Assembly: GCA_030430845.1 (NCBI GenBank)
Contig: JAUIKE010000048.1
Coordinates: forward strand, 1-48,181
DNA length: 48,181 nt
Source of the DNA: Bacteroidia bacterium
GTDB taxonomy: Bacteria > Bacteroidota > Bacteroidia > Chitinophagales > Saprospiraceae
Direction of reading: 5' to 3'
Each line of letters opens with the position of its first letter. Position 1 is the stretch's first letter. Shown here one piece after another: positions 9,406 to 19,200 of the stretch. The notes under the pieces were generated by a model. That model did not search any database and had not been told where the DNA came from. It saw nothing but the letters and a program-made list of their open reading frames with translations. Made by a program: the position numbers and the translations under genes.

Positions 9406-10548
9406 ATGAACATAGCAATTATTGGAGGAGGTATCTCGGGTTTGACTACCGCTCTTGCACTAAAAAAATTAGGTTTCGACTGCCAGGTTTATGAAAAAGC
9501 GACCGAATTAAACGAAGTAGGAGCCGGTATCTGGATGCAACCTAATGCCATGAAGGTGCTCGATTGGCTCGGAATCGGAGATGAGGTCCGATCAGAAGGA
9601 CAGCAACTGCAAAGTGTGGAACTCTCCGACCAAAACCTGATTCCCTTAAAAAAACTGGAACGATCCCATATTTTGAATGAAAAATACAATCTGACGACCT
9701 CTATTCATCGGGCTCGCCTCCAAAAGATTTTATATAGTACTTTGCCAAAAGGAACCGTACAACTCGGGAAATCTTATGTAAGTCATCAGATTCAAAAATC
9801 TTTCGTGAAAATTGAGTTTGAAGAGGGTAGTGCCTCGGCCGACCTCTTGCTGGGGGCCGATGGTATCCACTCAAAAGTCAGACATCAATTATTCCCTCAT
9901 GCTACTACCCGCTACTCCGGACAAACTTGCTGGCGGGGCATTGCGCCCATAGCCTTACCGCGAAACCGACAATCGCACGGACATGAAGCCTGGGGCAGGC
10001 AGGTTCGCTTTGGCTTTGCACCTATTTCCGAACAGGGAGTCTATTGGTTTGCAGTCGCTAAGGCACCGGAAGGAGAGCAAGAAACCCCTGCAAACTTAAA
10101 AGCCAAGCTAAAGGCCATGTTTTCTTCCTTTCACCCCCTGGTACAGGAAATTCTGGATCAAACACCTTTGGATAAGATCATTCGCAACGATATCAGCGAT
10201 CTGAAGCGTTTGCAGGCCTGGTCTCAAAATCGAGTTTGCTTGATAGGAGATGCTGCTCATGCCACTACCCCTAATATGGGCCAAGGGGGCGGAATGGGCG
10301 TTGAAGATGCCTATTACCTGAGTAATATCCTGTCTAAGGATCCGGACTTTTTCCAGGCATTTACCCGATTTGAAAAAGAGCGGAGAAAAAAAGTAGATTA
10401 CATCGTAAATACGTCCTGGCAGTTTGGAAAAATGGCCCACAATCCGGTAGGACAACAGCTTTTTAAACTCATGCTTAAGATGACGCCGGAAGCCATGCTG
10501 AAGAAACAAGTACAGAAAATGTATAGTATTAAGGAATATAAGTCATAA
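9406..10548 (+). CDS. FAD-dependent aromatic-ring-hydroxylase-like monooxygenase
   Basis: 380 residues, the usual size for the para-hydroxybenzoate hydroxylase/UbiH/TetX group. The N-terminal dinucleotide motif GGGISG (residues 7-12) sits in a Rossmann start. The DG motif appears as LLGADGIHSKVR, and the second FAD motif as CLIGDAAHATTPNMGQGG. There is no signal peptide, so it is cytoplasmic. It would hydroxylate an aromatic or polycyclic substrate with NAD(P)H and oxygen; the substrate cannot be read from the sequence, and TetX-like drug modification is one option. It lies directly behind the S41 lipoprotein gene. Confidence 0.85.
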   Translation: MNIAIIGGGISGLTTALALKKLGFDCQVYEKATELNEVGAGIWMQPNAMKVLDWLGIGDEVRSEGQQLQSVELSDQNLIPLKKLERSHILNEKYNLTTSIHRARLQKILYSTLPKGTVQLGKSYVSHQIQKSFVKIEFEEGSASADLLLGADGIHSKVRHQLFPHATTRYSGQTCWRGIAPIALPRNRQSHGHEAWGRQVRFGFAPISEQGVYWFAVAKAPEGEQETPANLKAKLKAMFSSFHPLVQEILDQTPLDKIIRNDISDLKRLQAWSQNRVCLIGDAAHATTPNMGQGGGMGVEDAYYLSNILSKDPDFFQAFTRFEKERRKKVDYIVNTSWQFGKMAHNPVGQQLFKLMLKMTPEAMLKKQVQKMYSIKEYKS

Positions 10549-10796
10549 AGCTGCCTCAAAAGACCTCAGCCCTACGCTACAGCTTCGGCCGACGACGTAC
10601 GGCCTTTTTCGATAGCCAAAAATATTCTTTCCTGCCGGCCGGCAGGAAAGAATATTTTATGGGGCGTCGAATAACGACGCCCCGACGGTCCGTATGGAAG
10701 GAGTTATTCGACAGCCCCATCTCCTATATTCCTTGTTTTCCTTCTTTTGTGTTATTCAAAACGGATTTTGTGTTTAGGACTTTGTTTCATTAACGG
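10549..10796. repeat. Intergenic cluster of palindromes including a perfect 40-bp one
   Basis: Bases 10619-10658 are a perfect 40-bp palindrome centred on CCGGCCGG. Next to it, GGGGCGTCG (10661-10669) pairs with 10675-10683. The longer arm 10661-10675 also pairs with 10703-10718 over 15 bases with one bulge. These are competing hairpins. No coding frame is visible in the region. It may work as the terminator of the monooxygenase operon or as a mobile palindromic element. Confidence 0.8.
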
Positions 10797-10804
10797 TACC
10801 TTTG
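10797..10804 (+). promoter_or_regulatory. Bacteroidota-type -7 promoter element
   Basis: TACCTTTG matches the Bacteroidota -7 consensus TAnnTTTG exactly. TTTA at 10773-10776, 20 bases upstream, is a partial -33 box. It lies 21 bases before the SDR start codon, which implies a short leader. Confidence 0.55.
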
Positions 10805-10825
10805 TTTTAACAAAATCCAATAAGC

Positions 10826-11662
10826 ATGAAAAATGTAGTTCTAATTACCGGAGCTTCTTCCGGGATCGGAAAAGAAACCGCCTTTCAATTAATAAAAGAA
10901 GGTCATATCGTATACGGAGCCGCTCGTCGGGTAGAAAAGATGAAGGATATTGAGGAAGCAGGAGGCCACGCTATTAAAATGGATGTGACCAATAATGAGG
11001 AAGTGAAAACGGCCGTCCAACGGATTATGGATGAGCAAGGGCGCATCGATGTGCTTTTCAATAATGCCGGCTATGCGGTATACGGAGCCGTGGAAACCGT
11101 CCCGATCGAGGATGCCAAAAGGCAGTTCGAAGTCAATATTTTCGGCCTGGCTAAAATAACAAAGGAAGTTTTGCCCATTATGCGCCAGCAGAAAAGTGGC
11201 AAAATCATCAATACCTCTTCCATGGGAGGGAAAATCTACACGCCTTATGGAGCCTGGTATCATGCCACCAAACATGCGCTCGAAGGCTGGTCCGATTGCC
11301 TGAGATTGGAATTAAAGCCTTTTAATATAGATGTCGTTATCATCGAACCAGGAGGGATTGCGACCGAATTTGCCGATGTTTTGTACGACCCTATGGTGGA
11401 GCGTTCCAAAGGAACTCCTTATGAAGAAATTGCTACTTCCCTGGCGAAAGCTACCAAAGAAATGTATGAGGAAGAAGGTCGATTATCACCACCTTCCGTC
11501 ATTTCTAACTTGGTTAGCAAAGCCATCAAAGCTCGTAAACCTAAAACGAGATATGTGGCCGGCAAATATGCCAAGCCGATGATGTTTATCAGAAAATACC
11601 TGGGGGACCGGATTTTTGATAGTGTCATTTTGAGCACTATTAAACGAGAGGGAGGAAAATAA
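10826..11662 (+). CDS. Short-chain dehydrogenase/reductase
   Basis: 278 residues, a classical SDR. The cofactor motif TGASSGIG is at residues 8-15, NNAG is in the middle, the catalytic Ser is about 132, and YHATK gives Tyr145 and Lys149. Basic residues after the second strand (AARRVEKM) suggest NADPH preference. There is no signal peptide, so it is cytoplasmic. Such proteins oxidise or reduce alcohols and ketones; the substrate is not predictable. It is transcribed alone, with its own promoter box, and converges on the GH31 gene. Confidence 0.9.
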   Translation: MKNVVLITGASSGIGKETAFQLIKEGHIVYGAARRVEKMKDIEEAGGHAIKMDVTNNEEVKTAVQRIMDEQGRIDVLFNNAGYAVYGAVETVPIEDAKRQFEVNIFGLAKITKEVLPIMRQQKSGKIINTSSMGGKIYTPYGAWYHATKHALEGWSDCLRLELKPFNIDVVIIEPGGIATEFADVLYDPMVERSKGTPYEEIATSLAKATKEMYEEEGRLSPPSVISNLVSKAIKARKPKTRYVAGKYAKPMMFIRKYLGDRIFDSVILSTIKREGGK

Positions 11663-11670
11663 ACTGAATA

Positions 11671-11704
11671 AAAGGGGATGCTGCCGTACGGCAGCATCCC
11701 CTTT
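11671..11704. terminator. Bidirectional terminator, 34-bp perfect palindrome
   Basis: The sequence is perfectly symmetric around GTAC and sits between the convergent SDR and GH31 genes. It overlaps the GH31 stop codon. It begins AAAGGGG and ends CCCCTTT, so it can serve both strands. Confidence 0.8.
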
Positions 11705-14051
11705 ACTGAATTAATAGTTCGGTACCATCGCTAACATTGATCTGAAATCTTACTGTTTTCCGCTCCTCTTCCCATTCAAAATCTATGGCTTCTCCGGCGC
11801 TTACCGACTGCGGACGGGCCTCTAAGCCAATAAGCTTTATAGTTGCGACTCTTTGTGATGGAGCGCCCTCATAGCCGTTTCCTTCCATGGTAAAGCGAAT
11901 GATTCGCCTTTCTTCACCAATTGAATAGCTCGTCTTCAATAGTTGATAGCTCCCTTTTTGATACGCCTCCTTGGTTTTTCCGTCATCGAAATATACTTCG
12001 TCTGTAAATCCTTCCGATCCGACATAATACCTCAGTTCGATGGAATCCGTCCGGTATTCTTCCGTATTGGGAAAAACAGGACTGAAGGGAATCATATGAC
12101 CGGCCCTGACAAATACAGGAATATTTTCCAAAGAGACCGGAATTTCCATCCATTGCCCTCCTTCATAGGATTCATTTGTCCAGAAATCAAACCATTGTCC
12201 TTCCGGTAAATACACACTTTTAGCAGAGACCCCCGGATTAAGAACCGGAGTTACTAGTAGGGCTTCTCCCCATAAGTATTGATCCTCAATGGTTTCCGGA
12301 AGTTCATATTCGGTAAAAAGCGGCCGGGCCATGGGCATGCCGGTGGTCATAGTTTTCCAGCCTGATGTATAATTGTAGGGGATCATGCGATATCTAAGCT
12401 GTACCCAAGGCTTCACGATATCTTGCACCTCTTTTTCCCATAATACGGGCTCCGCCGGTACATCCGGGTTGGAATGCGGCCGGAAGACTGGTGTGAAGAC
12501 AGCATATTGAATCCATCTAATATACAATTCTGGCTGTTTGTCCGGTCCGGCAAAACCACCGGCATCCGAATGCATGTAGGGGATACCTGAAACGCCTGCC
12601 CCTAACATTGCGGGTATTTGAGCCTGTAAACCCGACCAGGAGCGGCTGACATCACCGGTCCAGGGTATCAGCCCGTAGCGCTGAGTGCCGGCATATCCTG
12701 CACGGCCCAGTTTGAATAAGCGTTCATTGGGATAGTGTTGTGCGTATTTTTCATACATATTTTTGGTCCACTCATGACTGTAAACCCCATGTATCTCCGT
12801 AGCTTTTCCATTCACATGATACATCGTATCCGGGTGCTTTTCGGGCTCGCCCAGATCGATCCACCAACCTTCTACGCCTTCTTCTTTTTGCTCGACATAT
12901 TGTTCCCAGATCCAGTCTTTGGCCGCTGGTTTAAAAATATCCAGCAAGCCACCGTCACCAAAGTAAAAATCCGAAATGGTGAGCGTGTTACCGGCCGAGT
13001 CTGTGGCCAGAAGTTTGTTTTCAGCCAGGTAGTCAAAGTTTTCGGACTTACGAGTAAAAAAGGGTTCTGAAATAGTGATCGTCTTTACGCCTTTTTCTTT
13101 CCAACCGGCGATCATTCCTTCCGGGTCAGGCCAGTTCTCCCGATCCCAGTCCAGTTGCCCCATTTTTCCATCCTCCACTTCTTCTCCAAACCAGAAAATG
13201 TCGAGAATGATGGCATCTACCGGATAGCCTGCCTCCAGCGCCAGGTTTAGGATAGAATCGGCCTGAGATTGTGTTTTGTAGCCAAAGCGGGACTGTAGAT
13301 GCCCAAAAGCCCACAGAGGTGGCAGTGGCTGCCGGCCGGTCAGTGCGGTATACTCGCTAATGAGGTCCTCAAAGGAGTCACCATTGATGAAATAATAGGT
13401 CATATTGCCTCCCAGACTGCTAAAGTCGAGTACCTCTTCCTCTGTTTTCCCAATATCAAAAACAGCCTTGGCCGGATTATCAAACAACAGCATGTACTGA
13501 TTGGAGGAGTAAATATGAGGTATGGCATAATTCAAAAACTCTGCTCCCATTCCGTAGCCGTAATTGGGTTGGTTGTAAGAAGGAAGAGCATAGCCTCTTC
13601 GATCCATCGGTAAAGCTCGGGCCCCTGTGCCGTAGATCGCTTCTTCGGGACGCAGCAGAAACCGTAGAGAGGTCGTATCGGCTTTTCGGATAAAACCCTG
13701 TTCTTCACTGAGTTTGAGGCCGGTTTCCAGGTCGTAGAATTGAATGTGAAAAGGTTGCAATTGTACTTCAACCCTTACTTCCGATGTTGAAAGACTAACA
13801 ACGCTATCCCTATTATCAATTTGCATGGGGATGGCTTCGAATAAAACGGGGGCATAGCCCCGGTCGCTATAGGTCCTGTTATCCTGATAACTGACTTTAA
13901 TAATATCCTCACTAATAGCGGCCAGTGTATAAGTACCTCCCTCGGCCTGAAAAGAAACTTGATGGTCCGATACGGAAAACGGCTTGGATGATTGCCTGCA
14001 AGAGGTAAAAAGAAAAGCCAAAAATGAGAAAAGAAGCAGCGTGCGTTTCAT
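11703..14051 (-). CDS. Glycoside hydrolase family 31 lipoprotein
   Basis: 782 residues. The signal peptide has a lipobox (FTSC, Cys18), so the protein is anchored in the outer or inner membrane. An N-terminal beta-sandwich is followed by the GH31 barrel. The nucleophile region is WWIDLGEPE with Asp399, and the acid/base is Asp467 in WTGDVSRSW. C-terminal beta domains follow. The WWxDLGEPE form recalls the GH31 branch that holds the Cellvibrio oligosaccharide 4-alpha-glucosyltransferase, so transglycosylation on alpha-glucans is possible beside plain alpha-glucosidase or xylosidase activity. No SusC/SusD pair is nearby, so this is not a standard polysaccharide locus. Confidence 0.9.
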   Translation of the reverse strand: MKRTLLLFSFLAFLFTSCRQSSKPFSVSDHQVSFQAEGGTYTLAAISEDIIKVSYQDNRTYSDRGYAPVLFEAIPMQIDNRDSVVSLSTSEVRVEVQLQPFHIQFYDLETGLKLSEEQGFIRKADTTSLRFLLRPEEAIYGTGARALPMDRRGYALPSYNQPNYGYGMGAEFLNYAIPHIYSSNQYMLLFDNPAKAVFDIGKTEEEVLDFSSLGGNMTYYFINGDSFEDLISEYTALTGRQPLPPLWAFGHLQSRFGYKTQSQADSILNLALEAGYPVDAIILDIFWFGEEVEDGKMGQLDWDRENWPDPEGMIAGWKEKGVKTITISEPFFTRKSENFDYLAENKLLATDSAGNTLTISDFYFGDGGLLDIFKPAAKDWIWEQYVEQKEEGVEGWWIDLGEPEKHPDTMYHVNGKATEIHGVYSHEWTKNMYEKYAQHYPNERLFKLGRAGYAGTQRYGLIPWTGDVSRSWSGLQAQIPAMLGAGVSGIPYMHSDAGGFAGPDKQPELYIRWIQYAVFTPVFRPHSNPDVPAEPVLWEKEVQDIVKPWVQLRYRMIPYNYTSGWKTMTTGMPMARPLFTEYELPETIEDQYLWGEALLVTPVLNPGVSAKSVYLPEGQWFDFWTNESYEGGQWMEIPVSLENIPVFVRAGHMIPFSPVFPNTEEYRTDSIELRYYVGSEGFTDEVYFDDGKTKEAYQKGSYQLLKTSYSIGEERRIIRFTMEGNGYEGAPSQRVATIKLIGLEARPQSVSAGEAIDFEWEEERKTVRFQINVSDGTELLIQ

Positions 14052-14624
14052 AACATTACATTGATTGAATAATGGTCGAATATAGAAGAAAAAATGGCTT
14101 ATTGCAGTTGAAGAAAAGAGAAAGTTACTTCTTTTTCCCCGGGCATTGCCGCTTATTTTATCTATAAACCCTTAAAATATCCCGATATAAATGAAACGGG
14201 AAAAAGCCGATAGTGATCTATAAGAAATTCGTATTTATATATAATAGCGGCTATTCGTTTTATAGAACAAGTAAAATGCCTTATTTTAATTTAGGATTTT
14301 AGATAACCATGTAATTTTGATTTTAAGGAAGATGGCAGTTTGAAAAGATAGACATCTTCCCTCTAAGTTTACTATTCTCTTAAATTCAACTAATCATAAC
14401 TAGGATTGGGCGAAAGGAGGAGTTTCCTCCTTTTGTCTTTTCTGTCTGATTTTAAGACTTCAATTAGCATAATTACCCATCTGTTAAGTATCCGGAATTT
14501 GAAGATGTTGCCCCCAGCAACCAATTTGTCTATTCTTCGCTGCCGGCAGTGAATGGACTTAAGAAAATTTGCACTTTAAAAAGCGTAATCAAGTATTTTA
14601 TTGAAATAGAAAACTCTTATTAGT
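14052..14624. other. 573-bp divergent intergenic region with an orphan terminator-like hairpin
   Basis: This AT-rich region lies between the divergent GH31 and amidohydrolase genes and contains no open frame longer than about ten codons. At 14413-14433 a perfect 9-bp stem (AAAGGAGGA with TCCTCCTTT, loop GTT) is followed by TGTCTTTTC. It looks like an intrinsic terminator on the plus strand with no gene before it. A small RNA between about 14200 and 14434, or an attenuator in the amidohydrolase leader, would explain it. Confidence 0.5.
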
Positions 14625-16232
14625 ATGAAAAAAAATGCAGTTCTTTTATCCGTTTTATTGGTGTTCATATGGGCACTTTCCGGAACGGTAAGCTTGTTTG
14701 GACAGGAAACCCTTCAAGGCGGTCCGGATAGAAAAAAAGGCGAAGGGGAGGGCCCTCATGAACGCCTGATCATCCGAGGCGCAACCCTGATAGACGGCAC
14801 GGGAAGCCCCCCCATCGGCCCGGTTGATATTGTTGTGGAAGGTAATAAAATTGTGGATGTAGCCGTCGTAGGTGCCCCCCGATTGAAAATTGACGAATCT
14901 AAAAGGCCGAAAGGGGCTACTAAAGAGATTGACGCGACAGGCAAATATGTCATGCCCGGGATCATCGATCTACATGTTCATACCGGCGGTGTGCCCAAAG
15001 CACCGGAAGCAGAGTATGTGTACAAGCTCTGGCTCGCGCACGGAATTACAACCGTAAGGGGAGTTCCTTTTGCTGACCTGGAGTGGTCACTCAAAGAAAA
15101 AGAACGCAGTGCCAAAAATGAGATCGTAGCACCTCGTATGGTTTCCTTCCACCGGATCGGAACAGGGAAAGAGTGGAAAGATCGCAAGATCCTTACCCCT
15201 GAAGATGCCCGCGAATGGGTACGCTGGGCCCATAGCCAGGGAGTAGATGGCCTAAAGCTAGGCTCTCATCGTCCTGAGTTGATGGAAGCGATACTGGATG
15301 AAGCCGCTAAATTAAACATGGGGTCCACAGCTCACCTCGGACAAATGGGCGTAGCCCAGATGAATGCACTGGATGCAGCCCGCCTGGGTTTGACGAGCAT
15401 GACCCACTTCTACGGCTTGTTTGAATCCATGTACAAAGATCACGATGTGCAGCCCTGGCCGATAGAGATGAACTATATGGACGAGCAGTTCCGATTCGGA
15501 CAGGTGGCTCGACAATGGAACCTAATCCACCCTCGGGGAAGTGAAGGCTGGAACGGCTTACTAAAAGAATTCCTGGAGCTGGATTTTTACATCAATCCGA
15601 CCATGACCATCTACTCGGCCGGCCGCGATGTGATGCGTGCCCGCAATGCCGACTGGCATCAAAAGTATACCCTCCCTTCTCTACAGAGCTTTTTTGATCC
15701 AAGCCGGGAAGATCATGGCGCCTATTGGTATGACTGGACGACTGCAGATGAAATCGCCTGGAAAAAATACTACCAGGTATGGATGTCCTTCCTAAACGAT
15801 TACAAAAACAGGGGAGGAAAGGTAACCGTTGGTTCTGACTCTGGCTTTATTTATCAGTTGTACGGCTTTGGTACCATACTGGAACTGGAGATGCTGCAGG
15901 AAGCAGGTTTCCATCCTCTGGAAGTTATTCGGGCAGCAACTATGCACGGCGCAGAAGAAGTCTTCAAGCCTCTGGATAAGCCTATCGAATACGGAGTCGT
16001 TCGTCCGGGCTTGATCGCGGATATGGTGATCCTGGATGAAAATCCATTGCAAAATCTTAAGGTTCTCTATGGCACCGGCGCGGTTCGTTTGAATGACGAA
16101 ACTGGTAAAGCTGAGCGTGTAGGAGGTGTATTGTATACCATTAAGGATGGCATCGTTTATGACGCCAAACAGCTGTTGAAGGATGTAGAGGCAATGGTAG
16201 AGAAGCAACGTAAAACGTATAAAAAACCATAA
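14625..16232 (+). CDS. Secreted amidohydrolase-family metal-dependent hydrolase
   Basis: 535 residues. The signal peptide ends near residue 27 (SLFGQ). The N-terminal beta-sandwich contains LIDGTGSPP, and the barrel begins with MPGIIDLHVHTGG, where His117 and His119 are the first metal ligands. Later elements are TAHLGQMG, SMTHFYG and VGSDSG with Asp405 as the expected catalytic Asp. The C-terminal strand ADMVILDENPL is typical of the imidazolonepropionase/prolidase-like branch. It should hydrolyse an amide or cyclic amide in the periplasm; the substrate is unknown. It converges on the BNR gene through a shared palindrome. Confidence 0.85.
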   Translation: MKKNAVLLSVLLVFIWALSGTVSLFGQETLQGGPDRKKGEGEGPHERLIIRGATLIDGTGSPPIGPVDIVVEGNKIVDVAVVGAPRLKIDESKRPKGATKEIDATGKYVMPGIIDLHVHTGGVPKAPEAEYVYKLWLAHGITTVRGVPFADLEWSLKEKERSAKNEIVAPRMVSFHRIGTGKEWKDRKILTPEDAREWVRWAHSQGVDGLKLGSHRPELMEAILDEAAKLNMGSTAHLGQMGVAQMNALDAARLGLTSMTHFYGLFESMYKDHDVQPWPIEMNYMDEQFRFGQVARQWNLIHPRGSEGWNGLLKEFLELDFYINPTMTIYSAGRDVMRARNADWHQKYTLPSLQSFFDPSREDHGAYWYDWTTADEIAWKKYYQVWMSFLNDYKNRGGKVTVGSDSGFIYQLYGFGTILELEMLQEAGFHPLEVIRAATMHGAEEVFKPLDKPIEYGVVRPGLIADMVILDENPLQNLKVLYGTGAVRLNDETGKAERVGGVLYTIKDGIVYDAKQLLKDVEAMVEKQRKTYKKP

Positions 16233-16265
16233 AATAAGTGGGCGCCGGCCGGCGCCCACTTATTT
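16232..16265. terminator. Bidirectional terminator, 34-bp perfect palindrome
   Basis: AAATAAGTGGGCGCCGG is followed directly by its reverse complement. It starts at the last base of the amidohydrolase stop codon and ends two bases before the stop of the convergent BNR gene. Confidence 0.8.
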
Positions 16266-16267
16266 AG

Positions 16268-19200
16268 CTAGTGTTTATTAGGCATCACCTCACCTTCAAT
16301 AAAAGGCGCTCCTGCCTCCATCAAAGCCTTTGCAATCTTACCGGCATTTGCCGTTTCGCGATCCAATCTGCTCGTCATTTCACGCAGCTGATCTTTGATG
16401 ATGGCCATGGTTTGTTTGTGCGTTTCGGTGGGTCCGTAAGTTGAATGGTAAATCCCCCGGTCGATAGCAAACAGCCGCTCGCCGATGGTTGGCTTGGTTT
16501 TTTCACCTATCTGCTGTTTGGCCGGACTGCCAAACAGGTCTTTGCTGAGTAGCATCAAGTTCTGGTGTAAACTGTGCAGTTGCTTCGTTAACTCTCCACC
16601 TGCCGCATTGGAGCGGGCAAAAGCCGTTTGCATCGCCTGAGACTTTTGCATGAGCTTGCTAAAATTCATTTGCAGGGCGGAAGCTTCCCGGCTTAGGGTC
16701 TCGTATTCGCGCCAAAACTGGGCAACCGCTTCGGTAGAGGCCCCTTCCAGAGCTCCTTTGTAGAGTGGAACTACCTCAAAAGTTATCGGTTCTGAAAGAT
16801 TCGTAATGGCTCCCTCAATCTGTTTGGAAAGGGTGGCAGTATACGTTCCTGGTGCTGCCATGAGGCCCGAAGCATTGGCATTCCCGTTGCCGGACAAACT
16901 GATCGGATCCGGGGCTGGATATTTCAGGTCCCAGGCTATTCTGTGGAAGCCTTTTTTGGCGGGAGCTTCTATTCTTCTTACTACTTGCCCACTGTTATTT
17001 TTAATGGTGAGCCAAACCTTTGGGGGCATCTCCATCATTTCTTTTTCCAATGCTTCCCAACCAGGATAAGGTGTTTCTTTGTTTGCTTTGGCTAAGGCTT
17101 TTTCTGTTTCCTGCCTGCTTTCTTTTTCCGAAGAATATCCGTCTTTCAGGTAATAGGTAAATACGGCTCCAAAGGCCGGGTTAGGTGCAGTATAATGTGC
17201 AGCACCCATCGAGCCCTTAGGCTCGTCAAAGCCTAGATGGGGGCGTGGAACGTACCACCAGGCTTTTCGAGTTGGAAACAGCTTGGCTTCCGCAGCTAAG
17301 ACTTCATTATTTACCTCTCGCAGAGCCGTATAATCATCTAAAATGTAAATCCCTCTTCCAAAAGAGGCTCCAACCAGGTCATTCTCCCGACGATGAATCG
17401 CAAGATCTCTAAAGGATATAGTAGGCGCCCCTCCGGTGATTTTTGTCCATTTTTTCCCTCCGTCTACCGTAAAGAAAATACCGAATTCGGTAGCTGCAAA
17501 AAGCAGATTTGGATTGACATGGTCCTGCACCAATCGCCAAACAAGATGGCGGTTAGGTAGATCTCCAGCAATGGATGCCCAGCTTTTTCCTTTATCGGTA
17601 CTTTTGGCCAGGTAAGGCTTATAATCGCCGTATTTGTGATTGTCGAGGCAAACATAGACCGTGCCGGCATCAAAAAGATCTGCTTTTATATCATTCACGA
17701 AAGCTGTGGCCGGTACGCCTGGAATTGAGCCAACTTCAATTTTTCGCCAATTCTGCCCTCCGTCTTCCGTTACCTGGATTAGGCCGTCATCCGTTCCAAC
17801 ATACAACAAACCTGACTGTTGTGGCGACTCTGCCAAAGATGTGATCGTATTGTAATTGGACATGGCAAGCATATCCCATGGGGAGTCCCAACTTTGTTTC
17901 TTACCCATGATCGGTAATTCCATACGATCCTGGCTTTTCGTCAAATCACCTGAAATGGCGGTCCACTCATCTCCTCGATTGTCAGATTTCCATACCCGGT
18001 AAGAGGCAAAGTAGATTCGGGTGGGGGAGTGGGGACTCACTAAAATAGGTGCATCCCAATTGAAGCGTTCATGAGGCTCGTCCGGACCTGGCTGCGGCTG
18101 AATGTCGGTAACCTCTCCCGTTGTCATGTCGATTCGAGACAAGGTTCCTTGCTGGCGTTCGCCGTACATGATGTTAGGGTTACCGGGCTCGGTGGCCGGC
18201 TGATGGCCGTCCCAGTCGAGCACGACCTTCCAGTCGGAGTTCTGAATGCCATGTGGATTATCGGTACGGGAAGGGCCGCCTTGTGTGCTGTTGTCCTGCG
18301 TTCCTCCAAACACATTGTAGAAGGGCTCGGCATCGTCTAAGGCTATTTTGTAAAACTGTGTAAGAGGCAAATTGCTGATGAATCGCCAATTCTGGGCCAG
18401 GTCAAAGCTTTCGTACATGCCTCCATCGGTGCCGATCAACAAATAACCGGGATCATCTTTTCGAAAAGCGATGGCATGATTGTCTGAGTGTTTGTGCTGC
18501 TCGCTCATTTGCCGGAAGGTCTTTCCTCCATCATCAGAAATTTGGATACGAACGTCCATCAGGTAGATTCGGTCAAATTGATGGGGACTGGCATAGAGTT
18601 CCTGATAATAATGTGGGCCGGTAGCCCCCGAAACGGCGTCCGACATTTTCTCCCAACTGCCTCCCCGGTTGCTGGAGCGATAAACGGCCCCTTGTCGCCG
18701 GTTGAGTTCGAGGGCCGCATAGAGCACATCGGGTTGCTGAGGCGAGATATCCAGGCCAATTTTGCCAATATTCCCACTTGGTAAACCTGTTTTGAGTTGC
18801 GTCCAGGTTTCACCGCCATCCTCACTTCTGTGCAGGCCGGATTTGGGCCCGCCACCCATGTAGGCGGCAAGGGTTCGGTGCCGCTGCCAGGTAGCAGCGT
18901 ATAAGCGATCCGGATTCCTGGGGTCGATAACGACTTCGGTGACGCCGGTCCATTCATCATCACCCAACACTCTTTTCCAGCTCTCACCCCCGTCGGTTGA
19001 TTTGTAGAGCCCTCTTTCTCCGCCTTTGCTCCAGAGCGGCCCTTGTGAGGCTGCCCAGACGATGTTGGAATTATTGGGGTGGACTATAATCTTGGAAAGG
19101 TGTTCTGAGTTTTTCAGGCCCATATTCTTCCAGCTTTTTCCACCGTCTTCGCTTTTATAAACGCCATCACCAAAACCGATGTGGCGGCCGCCGTCATTTT

